Assembly: GCA_023434425.1 (NCBI GenBank)
Contig: JAEYSS010000147.1
Span: 1 to 42,004 of the forward strand
DNA: 42,004 nucleotides
Direction of reading: 5' to 3'
DNA from: Pseudomonadota bacterium
Lineage (GTDB): Bacteria > Pseudomonadota > Alphaproteobacteria > Ferrovibrionales > Ferrovibrionaceae
Numbering within the stretch: position 1 is the stretch's first letter; each line of letters opens with the position of its first letter. The translations under genes and the position numbers were made by a program. Under the pieces are notes generated by a model. The model was not told where the DNA came from, ran no database searches, and saw nothing but the letters and a program-made list of their open reading frames with translations. Below are positions 25,561-34,579 of the stretch, piece after piece.

Positions 25561-25881
25561 AGGATCTCCTGGCGAGTCGGTGTGGCCGGGGCGACCACCG
25601 GCAGTAGAGTGGCCTCCGGGGGCATGCGCGACCAGTGATCAATAGGGGGCGGTAACCACCCCGTGGCCTTTGAAATATCCATGCGAAACGGCGCCCTTGC
25701 GCTGCAATACGGCAGCGGCCTCTGCAGACACCGGCTAGTCACTGGTTGGAAAGGGGATTTCAGCGGATCGTCGTCGTTGAGAACGCAACAGCCGGGCAGC
25801 AGGCATTCATTCAGTAGCTTGAGAAGCCGTGCAGCCAGCGGACATTGCAATGGATGGGTGGGAAAAGGTTTGGGAGGGTTG
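25561..25881. other. Divergent intergenic region between glycosyltransferase and aminotransferase
   Basis: 321 bp between divergent genes. The aminotransferase frame stays open upstream to 25663, but that extension (Gly/Ser/Arg-rich) does not look like protein and has no ribosome site. GGGAGG at 25872-25877 serves the ATG at 25882. I see no convincing terminator, RNA gene, or paired -35/-10 here. Confidence 0.4.
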
Positions 25882-27327
25882 ATGCCGGTGCTGGCTTTGG
25901 AAAAGGAACAGGATTGCCGACCTTATACATGTGATCGCAACGACAGCCTGTTCGCGGCCATCGAGAAATGCCTCGACAATGGCCTGGGCACGTGTCTGGT
26001 GGTCGATGAAGGTAAGCCGGTCGGGAAAGTTACCCTGGACGGCATCCGGCGCGCCATCATGGATGGCAGCGCGATTCATGAGCCGATGCTGGATCCGCTG
26101 ATTGGCCGCATCGTGGACCCGATGGGCGATGGCCCGCTCCACAACGACGTCAACATCGACGACAGGATTCTCAGCCCGATCGTCACCGAGAGCGGCTATC
26201 TGCGCGGTATCAGGATCGACCGTAGCGAGCAACATGTCCAGATTGCCCATCCGGATCTGACACGCCACGAATTTCGCGCGGTACTGGACGCCTTCATATC
26301 CTCGTGGATTTCCAGCAAGGGTGCCTATATCGGAAAATTCGAGGAGGAGTTCTCGGCCTTCGTCGGTCTGCCGCATGGTATCGCCGTGTCGAACGGAACG
26401 ACGGCGCTGCATCTGGCGCTTGTGGCGCTTGGCATCGGCCCGGGCGACGAAGTGATCGTGCCCGACCTGACCTTCGCGGCCACCATCAATGCTGTGCTCT
26501 ATTGTGGCGCCACACCGGTCATCGTCGATATCGACCCGCAGACATGGACCATGAGCCTGGAGAGCTTTGCCGCCGCCTGCACGGCGAACACGAAGGCGGT
26601 CATCCCGGTTCATCTGCATGGCCGTCCGGCGGATATCGGGCCAATTGCCGAACTGGCGCATAACCGTGGCATCTTCGTCGTCGAAGACTGTGCTGAAGCT
26701 CATGGTGCCAGCTATGCCGGCGCCCGCGTCGGCACCTTCGGTGATATCGCCTGCTTTTCCTTCTTCGCCAACAAGATCGTCACCACCGGTGAAGGCGGTA
26801 TGTGCCTGACGGCGTCCGACAGCCATGCGCGCGCCCTGCGCGAACTGAGAGATCACGGCATGGTGCCGGGTCGTTCTTACTGGCATGAGCGCGTCGGCTA
26901 CAATTACCGGATGACCAATCTGCAGGCGGCGATCGGTCAGTCGCAGCTCTGGCGCATCGACCGTATTCTGGAGCGCAACCGCAGTATCGCCGAACGGTAT
27001 CGGTGCGCGCTCGAAGGGATGCCCGGCGTGACATTCCCGCCGGACCTTCCGGACGCCTATGGAAGCGTGGTTTGGCTGACCTGCATCCAGGTTCCGGCGT
27101 ATCTGCGACGCCAGCTGATCGCCGCGGCGCACGCCGCGGATATCGAGATGCGGCCGTTCTTCCACTCGCTGTCGGCCATGCCGTTATACGAGAGATACGC
27201 CGGCGATTGCCCCAACAGTCGGGCGTTGTCGGAGACGGGCATCAACCTGCCGACATCGCGGTCGGTCGACGACCAGGTTATCGGTCGCGTCGCCACCCTG
27301 ATCCGGGACGTTATGAGGACTGCGTGA
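25882..27327 (+). CDS. DegT/DnrJ/EryC1/StrS-type PLP aminotransferase with N-terminal CBS-like domain
   Basis: 481 aa from the ATG at 25882 (GGGAGG upstream). Residues about 13-110 resemble a CBS-like module (RNDSLFAAIEKCLDNGLGTCLVVDEGKPVGKVTLDGIRRAIMDG). From about 120 on it is a sugar aminotransferase: AYIGKFEEEFSAF, VSNGTTALHLAL (170-180), VEDCAEAHGA (267-276) and the PLP lysine K298 in FFANKIVTTGEGG. RVGYNYRMTNLQAAIGQSQL follows. Such enzymes aminate keto-sugars on nucleotide carriers. The CBS-like part is unusual for this family and may give nucleotide control. The stop overlaps the next gene as GTGA. Confidence 0.87.
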   Translation: MPVLALEKEQDCRPYTCDRNDSLFAAIEKCLDNGLGTCLVVDEGKPVGKVTLDGIRRAIMDGSAIHEPMLDPLIGRIVDPMGDGPLHNDVNIDDRILSPIVTESGYLRGIRIDRSEQHVQIAHPDLTRHEFRAVLDAFISSWISSKGAYIGKFEEEFSAFVGLPHGIAVSNGTTALHLALVALGIGPGDEVIVPDLTFAATINAVLYCGATPVIVDIDPQTWTMSLESFAAACTANTKAVIPVHLHGRPADIGPIAELAHNRGIFVVEDCAEAHGASYAGARVGTFGDIACFSFFANKIVTTGEGGMCLTASDSHARALRELRDHGMVPGRSYWHERVGYNYRMTNLQAAIGQSQLWRIDRILERNRSIAERYRCALEGMPGVTFPPDLPDAYGSVVWLTCIQVPAYLRRQLIAAAHAADIEMRPFFHSLSAMPLYERYAGDCPNSRALSETGINLPTSRSVDDQVIGRVATLIRDVMRTA

Positions 27328-28652
27328 CACTACCTTCGGCTATCATTCTGGGCGGTGGGCCCGGCGGCACGGGATCGCTGATCTGGGCGGCGCAGACGGG
27401 AAACCTGGATGCGTGGCTGGAGCAGGGTGTGGTCCTGGTCGAGGGCCAGGCCCAGCTTGGCGGGTCGCTGGGACGCTACGCGATCAACTCGGATACCCTC
27501 GGCAGCGCGTATCTCGAATGCCTCGAAGCGGGAAGCGCGCATGCCGTGCTGCGCCAGATGCGTTCCGATCCTGTGACACTGGAGATGCAGCAGTATCGCA
27601 ACGGATTTCCGCCGCTGTCGCTGGTCGGCCGCTTCATGGCCCGGCTTGGGGCCGGTCTGGCCGACCTGCTGTCACGCCATCCGCATTGCGCCGTACTGAC
27701 CGGCACGACCGCCCGTTCGGTGACGGTCTTGCCGGATGGCAGCGTGCGGGTGAAGGCCGTCGGCAAGGCCGGACGGCGCTACAAGCTGCAGGGCCACTCG
27801 CTGGTGATGGCATTGGGTGCCTCGCCTGCAACCATGCCACCCGCTGGCCTGCATCCGAACATGATTCCATCCGACAGAATTCTGACGGCTGCGGGGCTGT
27901 GTGAAGCAGTCGATGTCCTGCGTCGCGCCAGGCGGCAGCGCGTGGCAATTCTCGGCGGTTCGCACAGCGCGTATTCGGTCGCCTGGGCCCTGACGCATCT
28001 GCTGGGCGAAGAAGCGGTGCCCGGCCTCGAGGTCGTCATGCTGTCGCGGCAGGAATCGCCGGTCTTCTATTCCAGTGCGGAGGCTGCTGCCGCCGATGGC
28101 TATGCGTTCCGGCCCGGCGACGTCTGCCCGCGAACCGGCCGGGTCAATCGCCTTGGCGGATTGCGCGGCAACGGCAGGGATGTCTGGCGCCAGCTGCGAC
28201 AGGATCCGGCCAGCCTGCCGATCCGGCGCCAGAGCCTGACCGGATTGTCGCCGGATGCGGTGCGCGATCTGCTGTCCAGCGCAGCGCTCGTCGTGCCGGC
28301 ATTCGGCTACCGATCACGACATCTGCCGGTGCTCGATCACGCCGGTCGGCACATCGCCCTGCGAACCGACGTTTCTCTTCCAGCGGTGGATGCTGCCTGC
28401 CGGATTTACCGGGCGGACGGCACTGTCCTGCCGAATATTTTCGGAATCGGTCTGGGCACCGGTTTCCGGCCGACGGAGGCGATGGGCGGCGAACCGAATT
28501 TCACCGGTCAGGCTAACAGTCTCTGGCTTTACCAGAACGATATCGGCGCGACGGTTTTCAGGGGCGTACAGCAGGCTGTGCATGATGCGCGGCATTCGTC
28601 GACACGCCCGTCGACGGTTCCTGTTTTGCGCGAGGTGATGGCCTTCGGCTGA
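27324..28652 (+). CDS. FAD/NAD(P)-binding oxidoreductase
   Basis: 442 aa, starting at GTG 27324 that overlaps the aminotransferase stop (GTGA). An N-terminal dinucleotide fold, SAIILGGGPGGTGS (about 5-18), is followed by VLVEGQAQLGGSLGRY. A second Rossmann motif (VAILGGSHSAYSVAWAL, about 208-224) suggests an NAD(P)H site, as in two-domain flavoprotein monooxygenases or disulfide-type reductases. No CxxxxC redox pair is seen, so it is more like an N-hydroxylase/FMO-type enzyme, but this is inference. C-terminal NIFGIGLGTGFRPTEAMGGEP binds FAD. Tight coupling implies it acts on the same metabolite as the aminotransferase. Confidence 0.78.
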   Translation: MTLPSAIILGGGPGGTGSLIWAAQTGNLDAWLEQGVVLVEGQAQLGGSLGRYAINSDTLGSAYLECLEAGSAHAVLRQMRSDPVTLEMQQYRNGFPPLSLVGRFMARLGAGLADLLSRHPHCAVLTGTTARSVTVLPDGSVRVKAVGKAGRRYKLQGHSLVMALGASPATMPPAGLHPNMIPSDRILTAAGLCEAVDVLRRARRQRVAILGGSHSAYSVAWALTHLLGEEAVPGLEVVMLSRQESPVFYSSAEAAAADGYAFRPGDVCPRTGRVNRLGGLRGNGRDVWRQLRQDPASLPIRRQSLTGLSPDAVRDLLSSAALVVPAFGYRSRHLPVLDHAGRHIALRTDVSLPAVDAACRIYRADGTVLPNIFGIGLGTGFRPTEAMGGEPNFTGQANSLWLYQNDIGATVFRGVQQAVHDARHSSTRPSTVPVLREVMAFG

Positions 28653-28665
28653 CCGCAGCCACCCG

Positions 28666-29508
28666 TCAGATCATTTCAAGCGGCTGCGCGTGTCTCGGCG
28701 GCGGAAATATGCGGTCGAGTGCCGCCAGATGTTCGCCATCGAGCTGCAGCTCCAATGCGGCGTGATTGTCGCGCACATGCTGCCCGGCTGTCGCTTTCGG
28801 GATCGAGATCACATTGTCCTGTCGCAGCAGCCAGGCCAGTGCCACCTGCGCCGGAGTGGCACCCAGTTGCGATGCGATCGTCTCCAATCCCTTGTGCCCG
28901 GCCAGGCGACCCTGCTCGATGGGAGAATAGGCCATGATCGGTTGCTGCTGTTGGCGCTGCCAGGGCAGCAGATCGAATTCGATGCCGCGGCGCGTCAGGT
29001 TGTAAAGTATCTGGTTGGTAGTGCAGGCTTTGCCGCGCGGATCGCGCGTCAGTTCCTGCATGTCGCTGACATCGAAATTGCTGACGCCCCAGTGGCGGAT
29101 CTTGCCAGCCTGTTGCAGCTCCTCGAAGGCATCCAGCGTCTCTGACAGCGGCGGGCTGCCGCGCCAGTGCAGCAGATAGAGGTCGATGCGGTCGGTGTGC
29201 AGCCGCTTCAGGCTGCGCTCGCAGGCCGCCAGGGTGTCCTTGCGGCTGGAGTTGCCCGGCAGCACCTTGCTGACCAGGAAGACTTCATCGCGCCGCCCGG
29301 CAATGGCTTCCGCGGTCAGCTCCTCAGACCCGCCGCTGGCATACATCTCGGCGGTATCGATCAGCGTCATGCCGAGATCGAGACCGAGCCGCAACGCCGC
29401 GATCTCTGCTTTGCGCAGGGATGCCTTCTCGGCCATCTGCCAGGTGCCCTGGCCGAGCCGCGGCACGGCCTCACCGTTCGGCAGGCGGACAGTCGTCAGT
29501 GTGGTCAT
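28666..29508 (-). CDS. Aldo/keto reductase
   Basis: 280 aa TIM-barrel oxidoreductase. The catalytic tetrad is complete: D51 and Y56 (DTAEMYASG), K81 (LVSKVLP) and H114 (LYLLHWRG). GVSNFDVSDMQEL and the C-terminal NADPH-binding loop IPKATAGQHVRDN are present. It reduces aldehydes or ketones with NADPH; substrate unknown. It is a stand-alone minus-strand gene, convergent with the FAD oxidoreductase (13 bp gap) and 50 bp downstream of the PAP2 gene. Confidence 0.93.
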   Translation of the reverse strand: MTTLTTVRLPNGEAVPRLGQGTWQMAEKASLRKAEIAALRLGLDLGMTLIDTAEMYASGGSEELTAEAIAGRRDEVFLVSKVLPGNSSRKDTLAACERSLKRLHTDRIDLYLLHWRGSPPLSETLDAFEELQQAGKIRHWGVSNFDVSDMQELTRDPRGKACTTNQILYNLTRRGIEFDLLPWQRQQQQPIMAYSPIEQGRLAGHKGLETIASQLGATPAQVALAWLLRQDNVISIPKATAGQHVRDNHAALELQLDGEHLAALDRIFPPPRHAQPLEMI

Positions 29509-29558
29509 GGGGCCTCCGGCGCGGGACGCCCCAGACTAGCGCGATTGCGGTGGTATGG

Positions 29559-30377
29559 CTATTGCACGCCAGCCGCTTCCGTGGCGACCGCACGGGTTAC
29601 GGTCAGATGATGCACCAGGCCGATGCCGTCGACGGTGAGCTGCCGCACATCCCGGAACAGCACGGCCAGCTGCAGGCTGGCGACGAAAGCTGCACAATAG
29701 AAGGAGGTCGCATGTGCCTTTTCCCAGCGCAGCAGCGGCTGCGCCAGCAGGCGCGGCCGCAGCGTGGCAAAGGCCGCCAGCATGACGGCAATGCCGATCA
29801 CGGCGCCGACGAGGACATCTGTAGCGTGGTGGTAGCCCAGGAAGAGGCGCGGCAGACAGATTGCGATGCTGCTCCACAGGAAGGCGAACACGCCCAGCGG
29901 ACGATTCAGGCGCCAAACCGCCAGCGCCAGTGCGAAGAACAGCACGGCATGGTCGCTGGGGAAGGAACTCCAGCCATCCAGTGTATCGGGATTCACCACA
30001 GTGGGTGGCGTCAGGTTCAGGGCTTCGTTATGCAGCGGGCGGGCGCGGAACGGGAGCATCAGCTGCAGCACGCGGGCAGCACCGATTGCGATGATCGCGC
30101 CGGCCAATGCAGTCAGGATGGTCTGGCGCCGCTGCGTGGTGATCTCGTCGCGCTTGAACCACAACCACCAGAAAACGGCCATGAACAGCCCGCCCTTCAG
30201 CATGGCGGAATCGGCGAGATTGTAGACGAAGCGATCGAGCGCCGGGGTGTGGCCGGCAAAGCTGTTCAGCCACAGGCTGGCGGCATAATCCCAGCTGACG
30301 ATCTCGGCGAGGGCGGCAACGAAGTCGTGTAGCATCACGGACACCGTGCTGTAAGTCTTCTGACTTGAATGTGTCAT
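29559..30377 (-). CDS. PAP2 superfamily membrane phosphatase
   Basis: 272 aa from the ATG at 30377, with GGGAAA just upstream; longer in-frame starts exist but lack a ribosome site. About six membrane spans. The acid phosphatase motifs lie in order: RARP (111-114, LPFRARPLHN), FPSDHA (139-144, where most members have PSGH) and RLFLGYHHATDVL (177-189) with the catalytic His. Members dephosphorylate lipid phosphates such as undecaprenyl pyrophosphate or phosphatidic acid at the periplasmic face. The stretch beyond residue 200 is longer than in minimal PAP2 enzymes. Confidence 0.87.
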   Translation of the reverse strand: MTHSSQKTYSTVSVMLHDFVAALAEIVSWDYAASLWLNSFAGHTPALDRFVYNLADSAMLKGGLFMAVFWWLWFKRDEITTQRRQTILTALAGAIIAIGAARVLQLMLPFRARPLHNEALNLTPPTVVNPDTLDGWSSFPSDHAVLFFALALAVWRLNRPLGVFAFLWSSIAICLPRLFLGYHHATDVLVGAVIGIAVMLAAFATLRPRLLAQPLLRWEKAHATSFYCAAFVASLQLAVLFRDVRQLTVDGIGLVHHLTVTRAVATEAAGVQ

Positions 30378-30448
30378 GATTTCCCACGCTCCGCTTCCGA
30401 CAAACAGCCTCGCCGCGATGACCAAACGGTGACTGAAGCTGTGCTGAG

Positions 30449-30590
30449 ATCCTCGGGTCGAGCCCGAGGATGACGGCTTTGTACTGGCAGACCAAAAAAG
30501 AGAAGCCCGTTTTCTCTAGCGTCATCCCCGGGCTTGTCCCGGGGATCCACGCCTTCTTTAAGACGTGGATGGCCGGAACAAGTCCGGCCA
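30449..30590. repeat. Cluster of REP-like palindromes
   Basis: Three or four imperfectly related hairpins in tandem. ATCCTCGGG-N5-CCCGAGGAT is at 30449-30471. ATCCCCGGG-CTTGT-CCCGGGGAT is at 30524-30546, inside the GTCATCC...GGATCCA frame. ATCCACG/CGTGGAT spans 30545-30570, and TGGCCGGA-ACAAG-TCCGGCCA is at 30570-30590. All share the GTCATCC / GGATGACGG outer ends. They occupy the gap between nrdJ and the PAP2 gene. Related elements recur at 40741-40845, and a second type at 41896-41956. Confidence 0.8.
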
Positions 30591-30616
30591 TGACGGTTTT
30601 GCTGCGTTTTCCCCAC

Positions 30617-30655
30617 AAAGAAAAAGGCCCCGGCCACCTTTCGGAGGCCAGGGCC
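30617..30655 (-). terminator. Rho-independent terminator of nrdJ
   Basis: On the minus strand, GGCCCTGGCC, a ten-base loop and GGCCGGGGCC (one mismatch in the stem) are followed directly by TTTTTCTTT. It begins 29 bp after the nrdJ stop and is the clearest intrinsic terminator in the window. Confidence 0.9.
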
Positions 30656-30683
30656 GCTCCCTGGAGGAGGAGCTTCAGTTACC

Positions 30684-33600
30684 TTAAGAACAGCCCGTCG
30701 TGCCGCCGCAGCTGTCGCATTTCAGGCAGGTGCCGTTGCGCACCAGCGTGAAGTTGCCGCATTCGGGGCAGCTGTCGCCCTCGTAGCCCTTCATGCGCGC
30801 CTGCGCGATCCGCTCCATGCGGAGGCTGCTGCCCGAGGACATGGCGGAGACCGGCACGTCCATCTCGACATGGGTATGCGTGTCGGCGCTGACATGCATC
30901 ACCCCACTGCTCATATGGGGGCCATCTGTGCCGGTGGCCTGCAGTTCGCGATGCTGGCCACCCTTCAGCACATAGAGGTTGGAGCGGATATAGCCGTTGG
31001 AGGCGACCTTGATGATCTCTTCCTCAACCTTCACCTTGGCCGGCGCTTCTTTCGCACCCAGCGTATCGTGCCGCAGGTCGTCGGGCTGCACATGCGCCAG
31101 ATCGGTGCGGCCGAGATAGCTGACCGCCAGTTCGCGGAAGACATAGTCGAGGATCGAGGTCGACATCTTGATCACGTCGTTGCCTTCCACCATGCCCGAG
31201 GGTTCGAAGCGGGTGAAGGTGAAGGCGTCGACGAATTCCTCCAGCGGCACGCCATACTGGAGTCCGATGGAAATGGCGATGGCGAAATTGTTCATCAGGC
31301 TGCGGAAAGCGGCGCCTTCCTTGTGCATGTCGATGAAGATCTCGCCCAGCTTGCCTTCGTCATATTCGCCGGTGCGCAGATAGACCTTGTGCCCGCCGAC
31401 GATGGCTTTCTGGGTATAGCCCTTGCGGCGCTGCGGCAGTTTCTGGCGGCCGGCGATGATCTTCTCGACGATCCGCTCGGCCACGATCTGCGCGCGCGCC
31501 GCTGCCGGGGCCTCGGCGACCTGGTCTGCGACAGCATCGAGGTTGTCGTCTTCCAGGGCCTGGGTCTGCAGCGGCTGGCTCAGCTTGGAGCCGTCGCGAT
31601 ACAGCGCGATAGCCTTGCAGCCCAGCTTCCACGACAGCATGTAGGCGGTCTTGCAGTCGTCGACCGTGGCCAGGTTCGGCATGTTGATGGTTTTGGAGAT
31701 CGCACCGGTGATGAAGGGCTGCGCGGCGGCCATGATGCGGATATGGCTTTCCGCCGACAGGAAGCGCACGCCGTCCTTGCCGCAGGGATTGGCGCAGTCG
31801 AAGACCGGCAGATGCATGTCCTTCAGATGCGGCGCGCCCTCCACTGTCATTGCGCCACAGCAATGCAGATTGGCGGCGGCGATCTCCTCGGCCGAGAAGC
31901 CGAGCGCGGTGAGCAGGTCGAAGGCCGGGTCGTCGAGCTGGGCATCCGAGAAGCCGAGCGCCTTGCAGACGTCGGTGCCCAGTGTCCAGCGGTTCAGCAC
32001 GAACTTGATATCGAAGGCGCCGCGCAGGCCGGCTTCCACCTTGGCGATGGCAGCGGCCGACAGGCCGCGCTCTGTCAGCGTCTCGTGATTGACCCCCGGC
32101 GCATCCTTCAGCGTGCCATGGCCGACGGCATAGTCGATGATCTGCTTGATCTGGCCGTCATTGTAGCCGAGCGTCCGCAGTGCCAGCGGCACGGTGCGGT
32201 TGATGATCTTGAAGTAGCCGCCGCCGGCCAGCTTCTTGAACTTCACCAGCGCGAAATCCGGCTCGATGCCGGTGGTGTCGCAATCCATCACCAGGCCGAT
32301 GGTGCCGGTCGGCGCGATCACGCTGACCTGCGCGTTGCGGAAGCCATGCTCGCTGCCCAGTTCCAGTGCGCGGTCCCACGCGGCTTCCGCAGCATTCAGC
32401 AGCGCCTGATCGGGGCAGCTGGCATGATCCAGCGGCACCGGCGCCGTCGACAGGCCTTCATAGCCGAAATGATCGCCCTGCGCGGCGCGGCGATGGTTGC
32501 GGATCACGCGCAGCATGTTCTCGGCATTCGGCGCATAGCCGGGGAAGGCGCCCAGTTCGCCCGCCATTTCAGCCGAGGTGGCGTAGCTCACGCCGGTCAT
32601 CAGCGCGGTGATCGCGCCGCAGATGGCGCGACCGGCATCCGAATCATAGGAATGACCGCAGGACATCAGCAGCGCGCCGAGATTGGCGTAGCCGAGGCCG
32701 AGCGTGCGGAACTTGTAGGACAGCTCGGCAATCTCTTTGCTCGGGAACTGCGCCATGGCGACGCTGATTTCCAGCACCACGGTCCACAGCCGGGTCGCAT
32801 GTTCGAAGGCCGCGGTGTCGAACTTGCCATCGGCCTGACGGAAGCACATCAGGTTCATTGAGGCCAGGTTGCAGGCCGTGTCGTCGAGGAACATGTATTC
32901 CGAGCAGGGATTGGACGCATTGATGCGGCCATCCGCCGGGCAGGTATGCCAGTCGTTGATGCTGGTGTCGAACTGGATGCCGGGATCGGCAGAGGCCCAG
33001 GCGGCATAGCCAACCTGTTCCCACAGCTGGCGCGCCTTCAGCGTTTTCGACACCTTGCCGTCGCCGCGCCGCATCAGGCTCCAGTCGCCATCGGTCTCGA
33101 CGGCGGCGAGGAAGGTATCGGTGACGCGCACCGAGTTGTTGGAATTCTGGCCGGCCACCGTCAGATAGGCCTCCGAATCCCAGTCGGTGTCATAAGCCGT
33201 GAAGTCGATCTCGGTGTAGCCCTGCCTGGCGAACTGCACCACGCGCTGGATATAGTTCTCCGGGATCATCGACTTGCGCGCGGCCAGGATTTCCTTGCGC
33301 AGGGTCGCGTTCTTCCTGGCGTCGAAGCGGTTGTCCCCGCTGCCGAGCTGGCAGGCCGCCATGATGGCGCCGAGATGCTTCTGCGCCAGCTTCGAGCCGG
33401 CGACCAGAGCGGCGACCTTCTGCTCTTCCTTCACTTTCCAGTCGATGAACTGCTCGATATCGGGATGGTCGATGTCGCAGATCACCATCTTGGCGGCGCG
33501 CCGGGTTGTGCCGCCCGACTTGATCGCGCCGGCGGCGCGGTCGCCGATCTTGAGGAAGCTCATCAGGCCCGACGACTTACCGCCACCCGACAGCTTCTCA

Positions 33601-34325
33601 TTCTCGCCGCGCAGGCGCGAGAAGTTGCTGCCGGTGCCAGAGCCGTATTTGAACAGGCGCGCCTCGCGCACCCACAGGTCCATGATGCCGCCCTCGTTGA
33701 CGAGGTCGTCCTGCACCGACTGGATGAAGCAGGCATGCGGCTGCGGATGTTCGTAGGCGGATGCAGACTTGGTCAGTTCGCCGGTCTTGAAGTCGACGTA
33801 GTAATGGCCCTGGGCCGGGCCGTCGATGCCGTAAGCCCAATGCAGTCCGGTGTTGAACCACTGCGGCGAATTCGGTGCCGCGACCTGCGCGGCCAGCATG
33901 AAGCGCATTTCGTCGAAGAAGGCGCTGGCATCCTCGGCGCTGTCGAAATAGCCGCCCTTCCAGCCCCAGTAGGCCCAGGTGCCGGCGAGGCGGTCGAAGA
34001 CCTCCTTGCCGCTGGTCTCCTGCGTGAAGCGATCCTTCTCCGGCAGGACCGCGAGCACGTCGCTGTCGGCTTCACGGCGCCACAGGAAATCGGGGACGTC
34101 GGATTCTTCGACGGCCTTCAGCGCGACGGGCACGCCGGCGCGGCGGAAATACTTCTGCGCCAGCACATCGGCCGCCACCTGGCTCCAGGTCGCCGGCACT
34201 TCCAGATTGTCGAGGCGGAACACCACGCTGCCGTCGGGGTTGCGGATTTCGCTGGTGGTGGTCTTCCACTCCAGACCGGCATAGGCATCCTGGCCCGCAA
34301 CCGTAAAATGACGCTCAATACGCAT
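30684..34325 (-). CDS. nrdJ: Vitamin B12-dependent (class II) ribonucleotide reductase
   Basis: 1213 aa from the ATG at 34325 (GGCGGAAAG upstream); the open frame extends further but without protein-like sequence. Typical single-chain NrdJ: an N-terminal region with WKTTTSEIRNPDG, then the ten-stranded barrel with the HACFIQSVQDDL cysteine and GTGSNFSRLRGE. NPCSEYMFLDDTACNLASMNL is the active-site Cys region, and APTGTIGLVMDCDTTGIEP follows. C-terminal CPECGNFTLVRNGTCLKCDSC binds zinc (four Cys). It reduces ribonucleotides to deoxynucleotides using adenosylcobalamin, independent of oxygen. It is a lone gene with its own terminator. I see no cobalamin riboswitch upstream. Confidence 0.97.
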   Translation of the reverse strand: MRIERHFTVAGQDAYAGLEWKTTTSEIRNPDGSVVFRLDNLEVPATWSQVAADVLAQKYFRRAGVPVALKAVEESDVPDFLWRREADSDVLAVLPEKDRFTQETSGKEVFDRLAGTWAYWGWKGGYFDSAEDASAFFDEMRFMLAAQVAAPNSPQWFNTGLHWAYGIDGPAQGHYYVDFKTGELTKSASAYEHPQPHACFIQSVQDDLVNEGGIMDLWVREARLFKYGSGTGSNFSRLRGENEKLSGGGKSSGLMSFLKIGDRAAGAIKSGGTTRRAAKMVICDIDHPDIEQFIDWKVKEEQKVAALVAGSKLAQKHLGAIMAACQLGSGDNRFDARKNATLRKEILAARKSMIPENYIQRVVQFARQGYTEIDFTAYDTDWDSEAYLTVAGQNSNNSVRVTDTFLAAVETDGDWSLMRRGDGKVSKTLKARQLWEQVGYAAWASADPGIQFDTSINDWHTCPADGRINASNPCSEYMFLDDTACNLASMNLMCFRQADGKFDTAAFEHATRLWTVVLEISVAMAQFPSKEIAELSYKFRTLGLGYANLGALLMSCGHSYDSDAGRAICGAITALMTGVSYATSAEMAGELGAFPGYAPNAENMLRVIRNHRRAAQGDHFGYEGLSTAPVPLDHASCPDQALLNAAEAAWDRALELGSEHGFRNAQVSVIAPTGTIGLVMDCDTTGIEPDFALVKFKKLAGGGYFKIINRTVPLALRTLGYNDGQIKQIIDYAVGHGTLKDAPGVNHETLTERGLSAAAIAKVEAGLRGAFDIKFVLNRWTLGTDVCKALGFSDAQLDDPAFDLLTALGFSAEEIAAANLHCCGAMTVEGAPHLKDMHLPVFDCANPCGKDGVRFLSAESHIRIMAAAQPFITGAISKTINMPNLATVDDCKTAYMLSWKLGCKAIALYRDGSKLSQPLQTQALEDDNLDAVADQVAEAPAAARAQIVAERIVEKIIAGRQKLPQRRKGYTQKAIVGGHKVYLRTGEYDEGKLGEIFIDMHKEGAAFRSLMNNFAIAISIGLQYGVPLEEFVDAFTFTRFEPSGMVEGNDVIKMSTSILDYVFRELAVSYLGRTDLAHVQPDDLRHDTLGAKEAPAKVKVEEEIIKVASNGYIRSNLYVLKGGQHRELQATGTDGPHMSSGVMHVSADTHTHVEMDVPVSAMSSGSSLRMERIAQARMKGYEGDSCPECGNFTLVRNGTCLKCDSCGGTTGCS

Positions 34326-34579
34326 GGCTTTCCGCCCCCGACCTACAGCAAAAGGAATCCGTGATGTTGTGTTCTGATTGGCCCTAGGATAACCGGGCAA
34401 AACCCAATATCTGGTAACCGGCAGACCGCAACGAGGGCTAAATCTAGGGACCGCCGCAGAGTCGCTCCAAACTGAATTTGTTACTAAATTTGGGGGTCGG
34501 TCTGTTTTCGTTCCCTTGACTGGATTCTGCCACAATTGCCGGTATGAGTATGACTCGTTGTCTTGTATGGGATTCGCCG
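34326..34579. promoter_or_regulatory. Divergent spacer between nrdJ and the DUF2059-like gene
   Basis: 254 bp with promoters for both directions. TTGACT near 34516, about 18 bp before GGTATG-like sequence, may serve the plus-strand gene. An AATTT-N6-AAATT inverted repeat lies at about 34475-34490. ACCCAATATCTGGT near 34402 is a poor match to an NrdR box and stands alone, so I do not call it one. No riboswitch fold is recognised. Confidence 0.3.

Noticed and set aside
30449..30590. CRISPR-like array
   Set aside because: The repeats are short palindromes without regular unique spacers or cas genes; they fit REP-like elements.
30870..32861. 663-aa open frame antisense to nrdJ
   Set aside because: Shadow of nrdJ; no protein-like motifs and no ribosome-binding site.
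34395..34420. Possible NrdR box (ACCCAATATCTGGT) upstream of nrdJ
   Set aside because: Only partial match to the consensus and no second box at the expected spacing.
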